Below, piece after piece: positions 33,523 to 42,133 of a stretch of DNA of 64,000 nucleotides. Source of the DNA: Thalassomonas viridans (lineage in GTDB: Bacteria; Pseudomonadota; Gammaproteobacteria; Enterobacterales; Alteromonadaceae); the NCBI RefSeq assembly GCF_000948985.2, contig NZ_CP059733.1:2542001-2606000 (forward strand), in the 5' to 3' direction. Every line of letters begins with the position of its first letter. The stretch's first letter is position 1. Under the pieces are notes generated by a model. That model was not told the origin of the DNA. It made no database searches and saw only the letters and a program-made list of their open reading frames with translations. The position numbers and the translations under genes were made by a program.

Positions 33523-34566
33523 ATGAGTTTATACCATCATCTTGATATATCAAATGCCGAAGAATTACTCCAACACGGCAATTTGGTTATTCCCAAAAAA
33601 GTACATAAAGATCAGGACTGGACACTGGAGCAGTTGCAGGAGCATTTACAGTGGGCGGTGGATATCGAGCTTTATACCATACCTTTTTATATGGCGGCCA
33701 TGTATTCCATTAAAGACCAGGGGGCGGAAGCCCGGCGTTTGCTGCGCTCCGTGGTGAACCAGGAAATGCTGCATATGCAGTGCGCTGCCAATATTGCCAA
33801 TGCCTATGACACCCAGCTGGTGATCCGGGCGCCAAGTTACGGCGGTACTGTGCCTCATTTGAATTTTGCCCTGGACACGCCCAACCCGACGGAAATCTTC
33901 ACGCCCTACAGTACCGCCATCGGGCCTTTGGATGTGGAGCGCATCAACACCATGTGCATCATTGAATATCCCAACTGGGATGCCTGCAGCCGGGAAAATA
34001 ACGGCACTACCGATGAATATGGCTCTATCGGTGAGTTTTACCAGGCGGTCAGCCAAGGGGCAAAAGTACTGGCGGAGTTTATTCAGGGCAATGTGCGCCA
34101 GGTGGGGCACTTCAGCGCCCTTTATCCTGAGGTGGAGTCTATGACCATTACCAAAGACGGTAAAGCGGGCTTGCCTCAGGTGGAGTCCCTGATCAACCTG
34201 ATCGTCGATCAGGGGGAAGGCCTGGGCGAGAGAAAACAGTATGTGGCAAGCAAGTACCAGAACCGGATCGACGACCTGCAGCCCAGCTGGGATCACTTCG
34301 AGAAATTCAGCTACCTGCGGGAGCAGGCCTTGCCGGAGACCTATGCTCTGGGCTTTGGTAACGACCGTAGCCGGGAAGTGCAGCAAATATTGCTGAAACA
34401 TTTCGGCGACTTCCTGGTGGCCATGAATACCGTGTTCCGCGGGGGAGAAGTGCCGGACTTTGCCGCCATCATGTACAAGGTCGGGGGCGCTATCGCCGCC
34501 TGTTGGGAAAACGGCGCCTTGCCGGTTTTCTCTAAAACCAGCACAACCACAGGAGCAAGATCATGA
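33523..34566 (+). CDS. Ferritin-like protein (VioB C-terminal type)
   Basis: 347 aa. Helix 1 has LQWAVDIELYTIPFYMAAM (Glu49), helix 2 has VVNQEMLHMQCAANI (ExxH, Glu81/His84), the pattern of the ferritin-like di-metal domain found alone and fused in VioB, the iminophenylpyruvate dimer synthase. That family couples or oxidises amino-acid-derived imines. Here it opens a cluster with two amino-acid oxidases, so action on their imine products is a reasonable inference. AAGGA precedes ATG 33523. The stop overlaps the next start by ATGA, indicating translational coupling. Confidence 0.85.
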   Translation: MSLYHHLDISNAEELLQHGNLVIPKKVHKDQDWTLEQLQEHLQWAVDIELYTIPFYMAAMYSIKDQGAEARRLLRSVVNQEMLHMQCAANIANAYDTQLVIRAPSYGGTVPHLNFALDTPNPTEIFTPYSTAIGPLDVERINTMCIIEYPNWDACSRENNGTTDEYGSIGEFYQAVSQGAKVLAEFIQGNVRQVGHFSALYPEVESMTITKDGKAGLPQVESLINLIVDQGEGLGERKQYVASKYQNRIDDLQPSWDHFEKFSYLREQALPETYALGFGNDRSREVQQILLKHFGDFLVAMNTVFRGGEVPDFAAIMYKVGGAIAACWENGALPVFSKTSTTTGARS

Positions 34567-36674
34567 GCCAGTTTACCTTTAAGATTCATCCTTCCATCGG
34601 TATTGCCCGTGTTGGTAACAGTCCGGAATATTTTCTGGCGCCTGAGTCCATTGCCGCCATGCCCCAGCCGGGCAAAGCCAATGATCCCACCACGGGCGGG
34701 CTGCCGATAAGACCGGACACGGAAGATACTATTATTAAAAGCAGCGAACTCAGGGACAAAAACGGCGCCTTTAAGCGTCAGGCGGCGCGCTTTCGTATTT
34801 TTGCCTATCCCGAAAGCGGCACGAATACCTACCCGGCGCAGGGTGGGGAAGAAATCAGCATCGGCAGCATGGTAGATGGCCGTGAAGTGGCCGATATTAT
34901 CTGGACCGTACATTTGGCCAATAAAAAAGCCAGCTGGTTTGCCAATGATGATGACCATGGCGTGGTGGCCTATGAAAACGGCAACACCCCGATCTTGCGT
35001 AATCTGCGCGAAGGTTTAGATCCCTATAATACCAGCCGCCTGCGTAAGCTGGTGATAGATGCCGGGCCTCGTGCCTTAAGGGGCGTCAATGCCAGTGCCT
35101 TTTTTGACAGCTGCTCCGAACCGAACCGGGGCCAGGGAGCCGAGATTATTGACGTGCCCGATTATCCCAAGTCTTTTCCCGGAATGCACTTTGACCAGCT
35201 GGAAGAGCCCCAGGGGCCGATCAATGCTTTGGGGGAAATGCACACAGATGACAAGGGAAGGTTAATCGTCGCCGGCGGACACGGCAAAAGCGCCGGCTGG
35301 CCGCTGGACAACAATGATGTTCCTGTGCCGATCAACGGTCCGGTCAATAATGACCAGTGGTTCGACGATACCGCCGACGGCCCGGTCAGCGCCACTTTGG
35401 TCTTTAAAGACGGCGGCACGCAGCAGGCTTTTGGCGCCTGGCTGGTGGCCACAGATCCCAGTTATGCGCCGCAAACCCTGAATGTAGTGTCCCTTTATGA
35501 CGAGGCTTATGATATTTTTGTCCGCAAACTGGCGCTGGCGCCGGAAATCTACCGGGACGGCCATTTTACCAAGGATTACCGCCCGGCCTTTGACGATCAT
35601 ATCAAGCCTTTATTCAGGGCCACGGCGCAGCAGCTGTGGAATGCCTATCTGCCCAGTTTTGCCATTGAAGCCCATAAAGAAGTGGATGCCATCAGCGCCG
35701 ACGATAACCCGGACGAAACCATTATGGCGGGGCTTGCCTATGTGCGCCGTCCTAACCCCGGCACCGAGGCCACCTGGAAAGGCCAGTCGATTGATGTCGG
35801 TGCGCCGCTGATGCCGCTGGCGCTGGGGGATTCCAGCGCCGCCGGCGGCAAGCCGTTTTTGACCCCGACCCTGAGCCAGTATCACTTTTTACATTGCTGG
35901 TCGAACAAGCAGTTTATCAAAGAGAACCCCAAGCCTCTGGGGGCCGGGGAATATCTTGACCGCGCCAGTTTGCAAAACTGCCTCGGAGGCCGCTTCAGCC
36001 CGGGCATAGACATGACCTGGATCATCCGCGAGACCAGCATGTATATTCAGGACTGGCAGCAGGGAGCCGGGCCGTTCCGCATCAAGCATAAGCGGCTGGA
36101 TTACCAGCATACCCAGAGCCAGGGGCTGGGTCACAGGGAGCCGTTTCTGACCCTGGGCTGGATCCCCCGCCATGAAGAGGTGGAGAATCTTGGGCTGGAG
36201 CCGGGAGACGCCACTAAGTTTATGGCGCTGCCCTGGCATGCCGATTATAACTCCTGCGCCATTCACCAGACTTCGCCGAATAAACAGGACTCCCAGGCGC
36301 TGTTCTGGTCCTGGCCGGCCCAGCGTCCGGTAACTGTCTATCCGGCCGCCGACTATAACAGCGAAGACGGCGAACTGCCGGCGCAAAGGTATTCGGTGCG
36401 CGGCCCAGGCACTTATCCTGGGGTAAACAGTCCGGACGATAAGCATGATCTCGCCAATGCCGGGCGTTTCTGGGACTACCGGGAAATGCTTAACCACTGG
36501 CAGGATATTGGCGTCGTGGTCCAGGCAACGGTTATTGATGACGGCAAGAGCTATCCCGATGATGTCTATTTGGAAGTCGAAAGCCGGCTTGAAAACGGCC
36601 CGGAAGAACTGGCAGACCCCACTCCCTGGCCTTTGTTTGGCGGCAATGATACTGCTACCCGTAAAGATAAATGA
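34563..36674 (+). CDS. LodA/GoxA-family CTQ-dependent amino-acid oxidase
   Basis: 703 aa. The N-terminus IHPSIGIARVGNSPEYFLAPE is the LodA hallmark. These quinoproteins carry a cysteine-tryptophylquinone built from a Cys and a Trp, and release 2-oxo product, NH3 and H2O2. The motif ADYNSC gives Asp561 and Cys565, matching the Asp-x3-Cys of LodA (Asp512/Cys516 from memory). Candidate partner Trp residues lie in FWSWPAQRP and GRFWDY; I cannot tell which. Known relatives oxidise lysine (LodA) or glycine (GoxA); substrate here unknown. No Sec signal; LodA is exported without one. Overlaps both neighbours by ATGA. Confidence 0.92.
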   Translation: MSQFTFKIHPSIGIARVGNSPEYFLAPESIAAMPQPGKANDPTTGGLPIRPDTEDTIIKSSELRDKNGAFKRQAARFRIFAYPESGTNTYPAQGGEEISIGSMVDGREVADIIWTVHLANKKASWFANDDDHGVVAYENGNTPILRNLREGLDPYNTSRLRKLVIDAGPRALRGVNASAFFDSCSEPNRGQGAEIIDVPDYPKSFPGMHFDQLEEPQGPINALGEMHTDDKGRLIVAGGHGKSAGWPLDNNDVPVPINGPVNNDQWFDDTADGPVSATLVFKDGGTQQAFGAWLVATDPSYAPQTLNVVSLYDEAYDIFVRKLALAPEIYRDGHFTKDYRPAFDDHIKPLFRATAQQLWNAYLPSFAIEAHKEVDAISADDNPDETIMAGLAYVRRPNPGTEATWKGQSIDVGAPLMPLALGDSSAAGGKPFLTPTLSQYHFLHCWSNKQFIKENPKPLGAGEYLDRASLQNCLGGRFSPGIDMTWIIRETSMYIQDWQQGAGPFRIKHKRLDYQHTQSQGLGHREPFLTLGWIPRHEEVENLGLEPGDATKFMALPWHADYNSCAIHQTSPNKQDSQALFWSWPAQRPVTVYPAADYNSEDGELPAQRYSVRGPGTYPGVNSPDDKHDLANAGRFWDYREMLNHWQDIGVVVQATVIDDGKSYPDDVYLEVESRLENGPEELADPTPWPLFGGNDTATRKDK

Positions 36675-37828
36675 TCCCAAAGACTTATGATGTTGTGATC
36701 ATAGGCGGCGGCCCGGCAGGTTGTGCCACCGCCATTGCCCTGCATAACCTGGGGATCACTAAGGTTTTAGTGGCCGAAGGCTGTGACTATTCCCGGATCC
36801 GCATCGGGGAAAGCATTCCCCCGAATACCCGGGGACTTTTTTCCCGCCTGGGGCTGTGGCAGGCATTTGCGGCAAAAAACCATCAGCGCTGTTTAGGCAG
36901 TTATTCCAGCTGGGGAAGTAATAACTTGGGCTTTAATGATTTTTTGTTTAATCCCAGGGGACATGGCTGGCACCTTGACCGTTTAGCTTTTGACCGTTTC
37001 CTGGCGGATGAAGTGAAATCGCGGGGCATTTCACTTTTATGCAAGAGCAGGTTCCGCCAGCTCAGTTGCGATCGGAAACAATACCCGATAAATATCACCC
37101 TGGATGTCGATAAGGCCGGGGCTAAGCAAGAGCTGCGTTGCCGCTTTATTGTCGACGCCAGCGGCCGCCCGGCTAAAGTTGCCCGCTGTATGGGGGCGAG
37201 CGTTAAAACGCAGGATAACCTGGTTTGTGTCGCCGGTTATTTTCATCAAAAACAGCTGGCGACCGATTTGCTGCTCAGGCATATGACCTTGCTCGAAGCA
37301 GTAGAGTCCGGCTGGTGGTACAGTGCCCATTTACCCGGGGAGCGTATCATCATTGCCTTTGCCAGTGACGGTGAAATTATCAGGGACATGCAGTTAAAAC
37401 AACCGGCATCCTGGTGTCAGGCCCTGAAACAAACCCGGCATTTAAGCGCGGCACTGACGCCTGGCATAATGCCGTCAAGATTATACCACTGGGCGGCGCC
37501 TTCGGCCCTGCTCAACCCTCCGGCAGGCGCCGGCTGGCTGGCGGTGGGAGATGCCGCCAGCTGTTATGACCCCATCAGCTCGCAGGGCATCTACAAAGCC
37601 TTGCATACCGGGCTTGAGGCGGCACCGGCCATTGCCGCCTGGTTAAACGGCGACAGCCGGGAGCTGGAATTATACCGGCAAAATGTTGCCGAAACCTTTA
37701 TCCGTTACCTTGAACAAAGGGCTTATTTTTATCAGCTGGAGCAGCGCTGGCCAGCTGCTGACTTTTGGCGAAAGCGCCAGTTGAATCTAAGCCCTTACCG
37801 GGGAGAAGTCGTTACTCCTGCGATGTGA
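36671..37828 (+). CDS. LodB-type FAD-dependent maturation oxidoreductase
   Basis: 385 aa, tryptophan-halogenase-like flavoprotein fold: VVIIGGGPAGCATAIAL (FAD beta-alpha-beta), IGESIPPNTR, and GWLAVGDAASCYDPISSQGIYKAL (second FAD motif). LodB-type proteins are needed for CTQ formation in the partner LodA and act in the cytoplasm. The gene overlaps the LodA-type gene by ATGA, exactly the expected pairing. Transcription could continue past 37828, but a 324-bp gap with a repeat element follows. Confidence 0.9.
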   Translation: MIPKTYDVVIIGGGPAGCATAIALHNLGITKVLVAEGCDYSRIRIGESIPPNTRGLFSRLGLWQAFAAKNHQRCLGSYSSWGSNNLGFNDFLFNPRGHGWHLDRLAFDRFLADEVKSRGISLLCKSRFRQLSCDRKQYPINITLDVDKAGAKQELRCRFIVDASGRPAKVARCMGASVKTQDNLVCVAGYFHQKQLATDLLLRHMTLLEAVESGWWYSAHLPGERIIIAFASDGEIIRDMQLKQPASWCQALKQTRHLSAALTPGIMPSRLYHWAAPSALLNPPAGAGWLAVGDAASCYDPISSQGIYKALHTGLEAAPAIAAWLNGDSRELELYRQNVAETFIRYLEQRAYFYQLEQRWPAADFWRKRQLNLSPYRGEVVTPAM

Positions 37829-37852
37829 TTCGCCGTTAAAAAACCATGATTA

Positions 37853-37949
37853 GTTTGCACGGAAAAAATCCTCAACTAAACTTTTTAAATCCAAGTAGTT
37901 AATTCAAAACTATTTTTGGCGGTAAACGTTTTGGAAAGGATTCTGACGT
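37853..37949 (+). repeat. ~95-bp intergenic element, copy B
   Basis: Second copy of the element at 33122-33215; about 80 percent of bases shared by eye with a few small indels. It lies between the LodB-type gene and the amino-acid oxidase gene, 204 bp upstream of the latter. The rest of the 37829-38152 gap shows no gene. Confidence 0.8.
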
Positions 37950-38152
37950 TTTTCAGGCACTTAACTTCTTTTAAGCAACAGTAACTTAAAACCTGCTAGA
38001 GCCTGAAACAAATAATAAGGACACCAGCATTTCCTGATCGCTGGCGGCATTTGTAAACTCAATAGTGTCCACTCCTGATTGTTTGTCCCGTCCGGTTCCT
38101 GCCCGGTTCATTTCTCCGCTAATCAAGGCTATTAAATGATTAAGGAACCAAG

Positions 38153-39934
38153 ATGGCTGACGTCGCTTATTTAGAAGATGAATTACACGGTTTATTACCT
38201 TTTGAGCAAGATGAAATTAGCCAGGCATACCTGGATTGTCTGAAATCGGGCTTACCTAAGGGCAATACCACAGGCAAAAATGTGCTTGTGGTCGGCTGCG
38301 GTATTGCCGGTATGGTATCTGCCGCCCTGTTGCGCCGGGCCGGACATACGGTCACTATCGTCGAAGCCAATATGCGCATCGGCGGCCGCATCAAAACCTT
38401 CCGTAACACCCCGGAAAAACAATATTTTGAAGACGGTAACTTAACCGGTGAAGCCGGGGCGATGCGTATTCCCGACATGCACAAGCTGGTGCAATACCTG
38501 ATTGACTATACCGGGGTGGAAAAACAACTGTTCCTTAATAAAACCGTATCCCAAAAAGATGCGACCTCAGTAAAAATCAAGACACCCGACAGGGACAAAC
38601 AGGGCAACATAGTGTTACCCGAAGCCACGGGAAAGAACCTGCTGCATGTCAACTACCGCCATGTGCTGCGCCGCGATTATGAAGATAAAAATGCCGATGT
38701 TGATAAGCTGCTCAATTATAACCTGCAAGGGGACGAGAATAAGCAGGCGGGGATTTTGCTGAACGCCGCCATTGACGAATTGCGCCGTCAGGTGGCAGAA
38801 GATCCGAAAACCGCCTGGCCGAAAATCATTGCCAAATACAGTGAATATTCAATGCGGCGTTTTATTAAGGAGCAAAATCCCGAGCTTTCCGAAAATGCCA
38901 TTGAAATGATCGGTGTGCTGGAAAACCTGGAATCCAGGATGCCGTATTCTTTTATCCAGAGTTTTATCGAGCTGGCGATCATCACCCCGGAGACGCCGTT
39001 CTGGTTAATTAACGGCGGCACGGACAAGTTTACCCAGGCTTATTTTGACAAGGAAAAACTACAGGAAGTGACCTTTTTAAATCAAACCTTAGTGGACTTG
39101 TATAAGGAAGGCGACAAGGTGCGCATCAATACCATAGTGTCAGAAGAGCTTGCCGGGCGGCTGGATCAGGATACCGCCATCTCAGAAATGCTGGCGGGAC
39201 GCGAATGGGATGAAGCCATAGTGACCATACCTTTTTCCAGTTTCCGTATGGTGCATGTCTGGCCCGAGCTCAGCCAGCATAAACGCAAAGCGATCCGTGA
39301 ACTGCATTACGATGCCGCCACTAAGGTGCTGCTGGAGTTTCGCGAGCGCTTTTGGGAAACCCAAAACGATATTTACGGCGGCGGCTCGGTTACCGACCTG
39401 CCGAACCGCTTTATGTACTACCCCAGCGAGCGTATGGGGTCGGTGAAAGGCGGGGTGATGCTCTCCAGCTATTCCTGGGCGGACGATGCCCGCAAGTGGG
39501 ACTCTATGCCCGAATATGAGCGTTTTTGTTATGCCCTGGAAAATGTCGCCATCACTCATGCCATACACGCACCGGACGCCAGTTATGAAGAGCGGCTTGA
39601 GGCGCAGCAGAAAATCAAAGATCTCTGCGTTTTCAAACCGGAAAAATACCAGGAGAATCAGGAAAATATTGTCGGCGCCGCCACCGTCAGCTGGATGAAT
39701 AATCCTTATGCCTTTGGCGAAGCGGCCATTTTTTATCCCGGGCAGCTGGCCTTGCTGCACAAGGCCATTATCAGTTCAGAGTGGACGGTAAGCCAGAATG
39801 AGCGGCAAATACTACATTTTGCCGGGGAACATGCCTCGTTAAAACATGCCTGGATTGAAGGGGCGATAGAGTCTGCGGTCAATGCGGCCTTGCTGGTCAA
39901 TGAAAACCAGCTGCCGACCTTGAGCCGCCCTTAA
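38153..39934 (+). CDS. Flavin-dependent L-amino-acid oxidase
   Basis: 593 aa. VLVVGCGIAGMVSAALLRRAGHTVTIVEAN is the FAD-binding fold, IGGRI and GEAGAMRIP are the conserved substrate-side motifs of L-amino-acid oxidases, and the C-terminus has ILHFAGEHASLKHAWIEGAIESAVNAAL, the second FAD motif. It converts an L-amino acid to the imine or 2-oxo acid with H2O2. Together with the ferritin-like gene it parallels the VioA/VioB pair, though the pathway differs. AAGGAACC precedes ATG 38153. There is no signal peptide. Substrate unknown. Confidence 0.92.
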   Translation: MADVAYLEDELHGLLPFEQDEISQAYLDCLKSGLPKGNTTGKNVLVVGCGIAGMVSAALLRRAGHTVTIVEANMRIGGRIKTFRNTPEKQYFEDGNLTGEAGAMRIPDMHKLVQYLIDYTGVEKQLFLNKTVSQKDATSVKIKTPDRDKQGNIVLPEATGKNLLHVNYRHVLRRDYEDKNADVDKLLNYNLQGDENKQAGILLNAAIDELRRQVAEDPKTAWPKIIAKYSEYSMRRFIKEQNPELSENAIEMIGVLENLESRMPYSFIQSFIELAIITPETPFWLINGGTDKFTQAYFDKEKLQEVTFLNQTLVDLYKEGDKVRINTIVSEELAGRLDQDTAISEMLAGREWDEAIVTIPFSSFRMVHVWPELSQHKRKAIRELHYDAATKVLLEFRERFWETQNDIYGGGSVTDLPNRFMYYPSERMGSVKGGVMLSSYSWADDARKWDSMPEYERFCYALENVAITHAIHAPDASYEERLEAQQKIKDLCVFKPEKYQENQENIVGAATVSWMNNPYAFGEAAIFYPGQLALLHKAIISSEWTVSQNERQILHFAGEHASLKHAWIEGAIESAVNAALLVNENQLPTLSRP

Positions 39935-39972
39935 GGGCAGATACCGGGATTGCAAAAATACAGGAGAGAGAG

Positions 39973-40620
39973 ATGACACGTATTCCATATCTGGATAACG
40001 AAATAGGCCTTGACGGTGAAGCGCTGCAGGTATCTGAGTATATTAAGGCGAGCAGGGGCAATGTGATTGGGGTTTTTGCTTTATTGCTTAACAGCCCCAA
40101 GGTGGCCAAACTGGTGGCGGATCTCGGGGCCTATCTACGCTTTGATTCTATCTTGCCTCAACGGTTAAAAGAATTGGTGATCTTAACCACCTTAAGTGAA
40201 CACTCATGCCAGTTCGAATGGTCCTATCACCAGGAATATGCGCTGCAGGCGGATATTTCAGTGCATACCATGGAAGTGATCAAGTTTAAAAAACCTCTAT
40301 ATAAAAATGGCCAGCCGACCCGGGAGCACAACGGTTTAGCCTCGGGAGACGGTGAAATCATCACTTATGTCCGTGAGCTTATCAATAACAAAAGGGTCAG
40401 CGACAAGAGCTTTAACCGCCTCAGGCAAGCCTACAGCACAGAGCAGATCACGGAAATCACGACCCTGATTGGCTATTACGCTATGGTGGCCTGTCAGCTC
40501 AATGCTTATGAACTGCCGGCAGCGCCGGGCAAGCCGTCTTTACCTGAGCCGAAATTGCCTCAAACGCAGCAAACCCTTGCCGAAGAAATGCAAAACGGTA
40601 TGAGCGAAGGGGTTAGCTGA
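39973..40620 (+). CDS. Carboxymuconolactone decarboxylase-like protein 1
   Basis: 215 aa. The core resembles the CMD/AhpD fold: VFALLLNSPKVAKLVADLGAYLRFDSILPQRLKELVILTTLSEHSCQFEWSYHQEYAL. The usual Cys-x2-Cys of AhpD is missing; only one Cys is present, with Glu and His nearby, as in the non-peroxidase members. Reaction unknown. AGGAGAGAGAG precedes ATG 39973; 38 bp after the oxidase gene. A second member of the family ends the cluster at 44.1 kb. Confidence 0.8.
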   Translation: MTRIPYLDNEIGLDGEALQVSEYIKASRGNVIGVFALLLNSPKVAKLVADLGAYLRFDSILPQRLKELVILTTLSEHSCQFEWSYHQEYALQADISVHTMEVIKFKKPLYKNGQPTREHNGLASGDGEIITYVRELINNKRVSDKSFNRLRQAYSTEQITEITTLIGYYAMVACQLNAYELPAAPGKPSLPEPKLPQTQQTLAEEMQNGMSEGVS

Positions 40621-40669
40621 AACCGCTATTTGCGGCCGGACAAATTTATTAATTTACAGGGAACGTATA

Positions 40670-42124
40670 ATGTCAGCGAATTTAAACCAAACCAATATAG
40701 AAATAGACGACCCGAATTTTCAGGCGCTATTTGCCGATTTACAGGGCAATATTTTAAAAGGGCATGGCCGGGACGATTCCCGTCACATCTTTTTCCGTTT
40801 TACCGGCAACAGCGATGAAAATTGCCGCTGGGTGGAAAGCTTTGCCGGTGAGGTTACTTCGACCTTAGCCCAGCATCAACAGATCTTAAGTTATAAACGC
40901 GACCGCCACCATCAGCTTTTTGTCAACTTTATGCTCTCCTGTTCGGGTTACCTGGCACTGGATATTCCGCAAAAATACTGGCCGCAGGATAAAGCCTTCC
41001 GCTCGGGCATGAAAGATTTGCAGGTCTGCTACGACACGCTTCCCCGGGGAGATCACAGCCCCAAAAGCAACCCGTTAAATGACGATGTCCAGCAGTGGGA
41101 GTCAGCTTTCAGGAACCGGGTAGACGGCATGATCCTGCTCGCCTACGGCGGTGACAGCGCCCGGGAAACTCGGCAGATCCTGGACGATAAAGTCAGCGAG
41201 CTGAAAAAACAGTTAGCTGGCATCGCCGAAATTACCCTGGTGCAGGCGGGATACGTTATGCGCAACGAAAAAGAGCAGGTGATCGAACACTTTGGTTTTG
41301 TCGACGGCGTCAGTAATCCCAAGTTTCTGTTCTCGGATCTCAACGAGGAATTTAAAAACGGCGGTTACAGCCGCAATGATCCCAGTGCCTCGTTAAATAC
41401 CGTGCTGGTCAAAGATCCCGGCGGCGATAACAACAGTTACGGGACATATGTCACCTACAGGAAATTACAGCAAAATATCAAGGGCTTCTGGAAAAAGCTG
41501 GATTTACTGGCCAATACCTTGTCCGAGCTGGGGCAGCAAAAAGTTGATGCCGAGTATGCCGGCGCCTTGTGCGTCGGGCGCTTTAAGGACGGTACGCCGA
41601 TTTCCGAGCAGGGCAATGACGGCTGGAGCAACTTGTTTAACAACTTTAACTATGACGATGACGTCGACGGCCTGCGCTGCCCGTTTCACTCCCATACCCG
41701 AAAAACCAATCCCAGGGGAGATACGGTGCGGCAGTTTAATTCCCCGCCGACCATAGAGCAAAGTCGCCGCATCGTACGCCGGGGCATAAGTTTTGGCGAC
41801 AAAAACCTCAACCCGGACTCGGAGTGGACGGATGCGGGTTTGCTGTTTATCAGTTTGCAAGCAAGCATAGTGGATCAGTTTATTTTTATGCAGCACACCT
41901 GGTGCAACAATGAGGGCTTTGTCCGGGAAAATACCGGCATCGATCCCCTGGTGGGGCAGGTACTGCCGGGGGAAAATATTCAGCCGCAATCCTGGCCGGG
42001 CAAATGGGGTAATGGCGCCGGCAAGGTGGATTTTGAATTTTCCGGTTTTGTCCGCACCCTGGGCGGTGAATATCTGTTTATGCCCAGCATCCATTTTTTA
42101 CGTCATTTATCTACCCTGGATTAA
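40670..42124 (+). CDS. DyP-type peroxidase
   Basis: 484 aa. It contains GFVDGVSNP, the GxxDG motif whose Asp acts in H2O2 cleavage, and CPFHSHTRKTNPRGD with the haem-ligand His. The N-terminus LFADLQGNILKGHGRDDSRHIFFRF fits the family. DyP peroxidases use H2O2 to oxidise aromatic or phenolic compounds. In this cluster it could use the peroxide from the LodA- and LAAO-type enzymes, either to detoxify it or to oxidise a pathway intermediate. No signal peptide, so probably cytoplasmic or encapsulated; no encapsulin gene is nearby. Confidence 0.92.
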   Translation: MSANLNQTNIEIDDPNFQALFADLQGNILKGHGRDDSRHIFFRFTGNSDENCRWVESFAGEVTSTLAQHQQILSYKRDRHHQLFVNFMLSCSGYLALDIPQKYWPQDKAFRSGMKDLQVCYDTLPRGDHSPKSNPLNDDVQQWESAFRNRVDGMILLAYGGDSARETRQILDDKVSELKKQLAGIAEITLVQAGYVMRNEKEQVIEHFGFVDGVSNPKFLFSDLNEEFKNGGYSRNDPSASLNTVLVKDPGGDNNSYGTYVTYRKLQQNIKGFWKKLDLLANTLSELGQQKVDAEYAGALCVGRFKDGTPISEQGNDGWSNLFNNFNYDDDVDGLRCPFHSHTRKTNPRGDTVRQFNSPPTIEQSRRIVRRGISFGDKNLNPDSEWTDAGLLFISLQASIVDQFIFMQHTWCNNEGFVRENTGIDPLVGQVLPGENIQPQSWPGKWGNGAGKVDFEFSGFVRTLGGEYLFMPSIHFLRHLSTLD

Positions 42125-42133
42125 GGAGTTATT

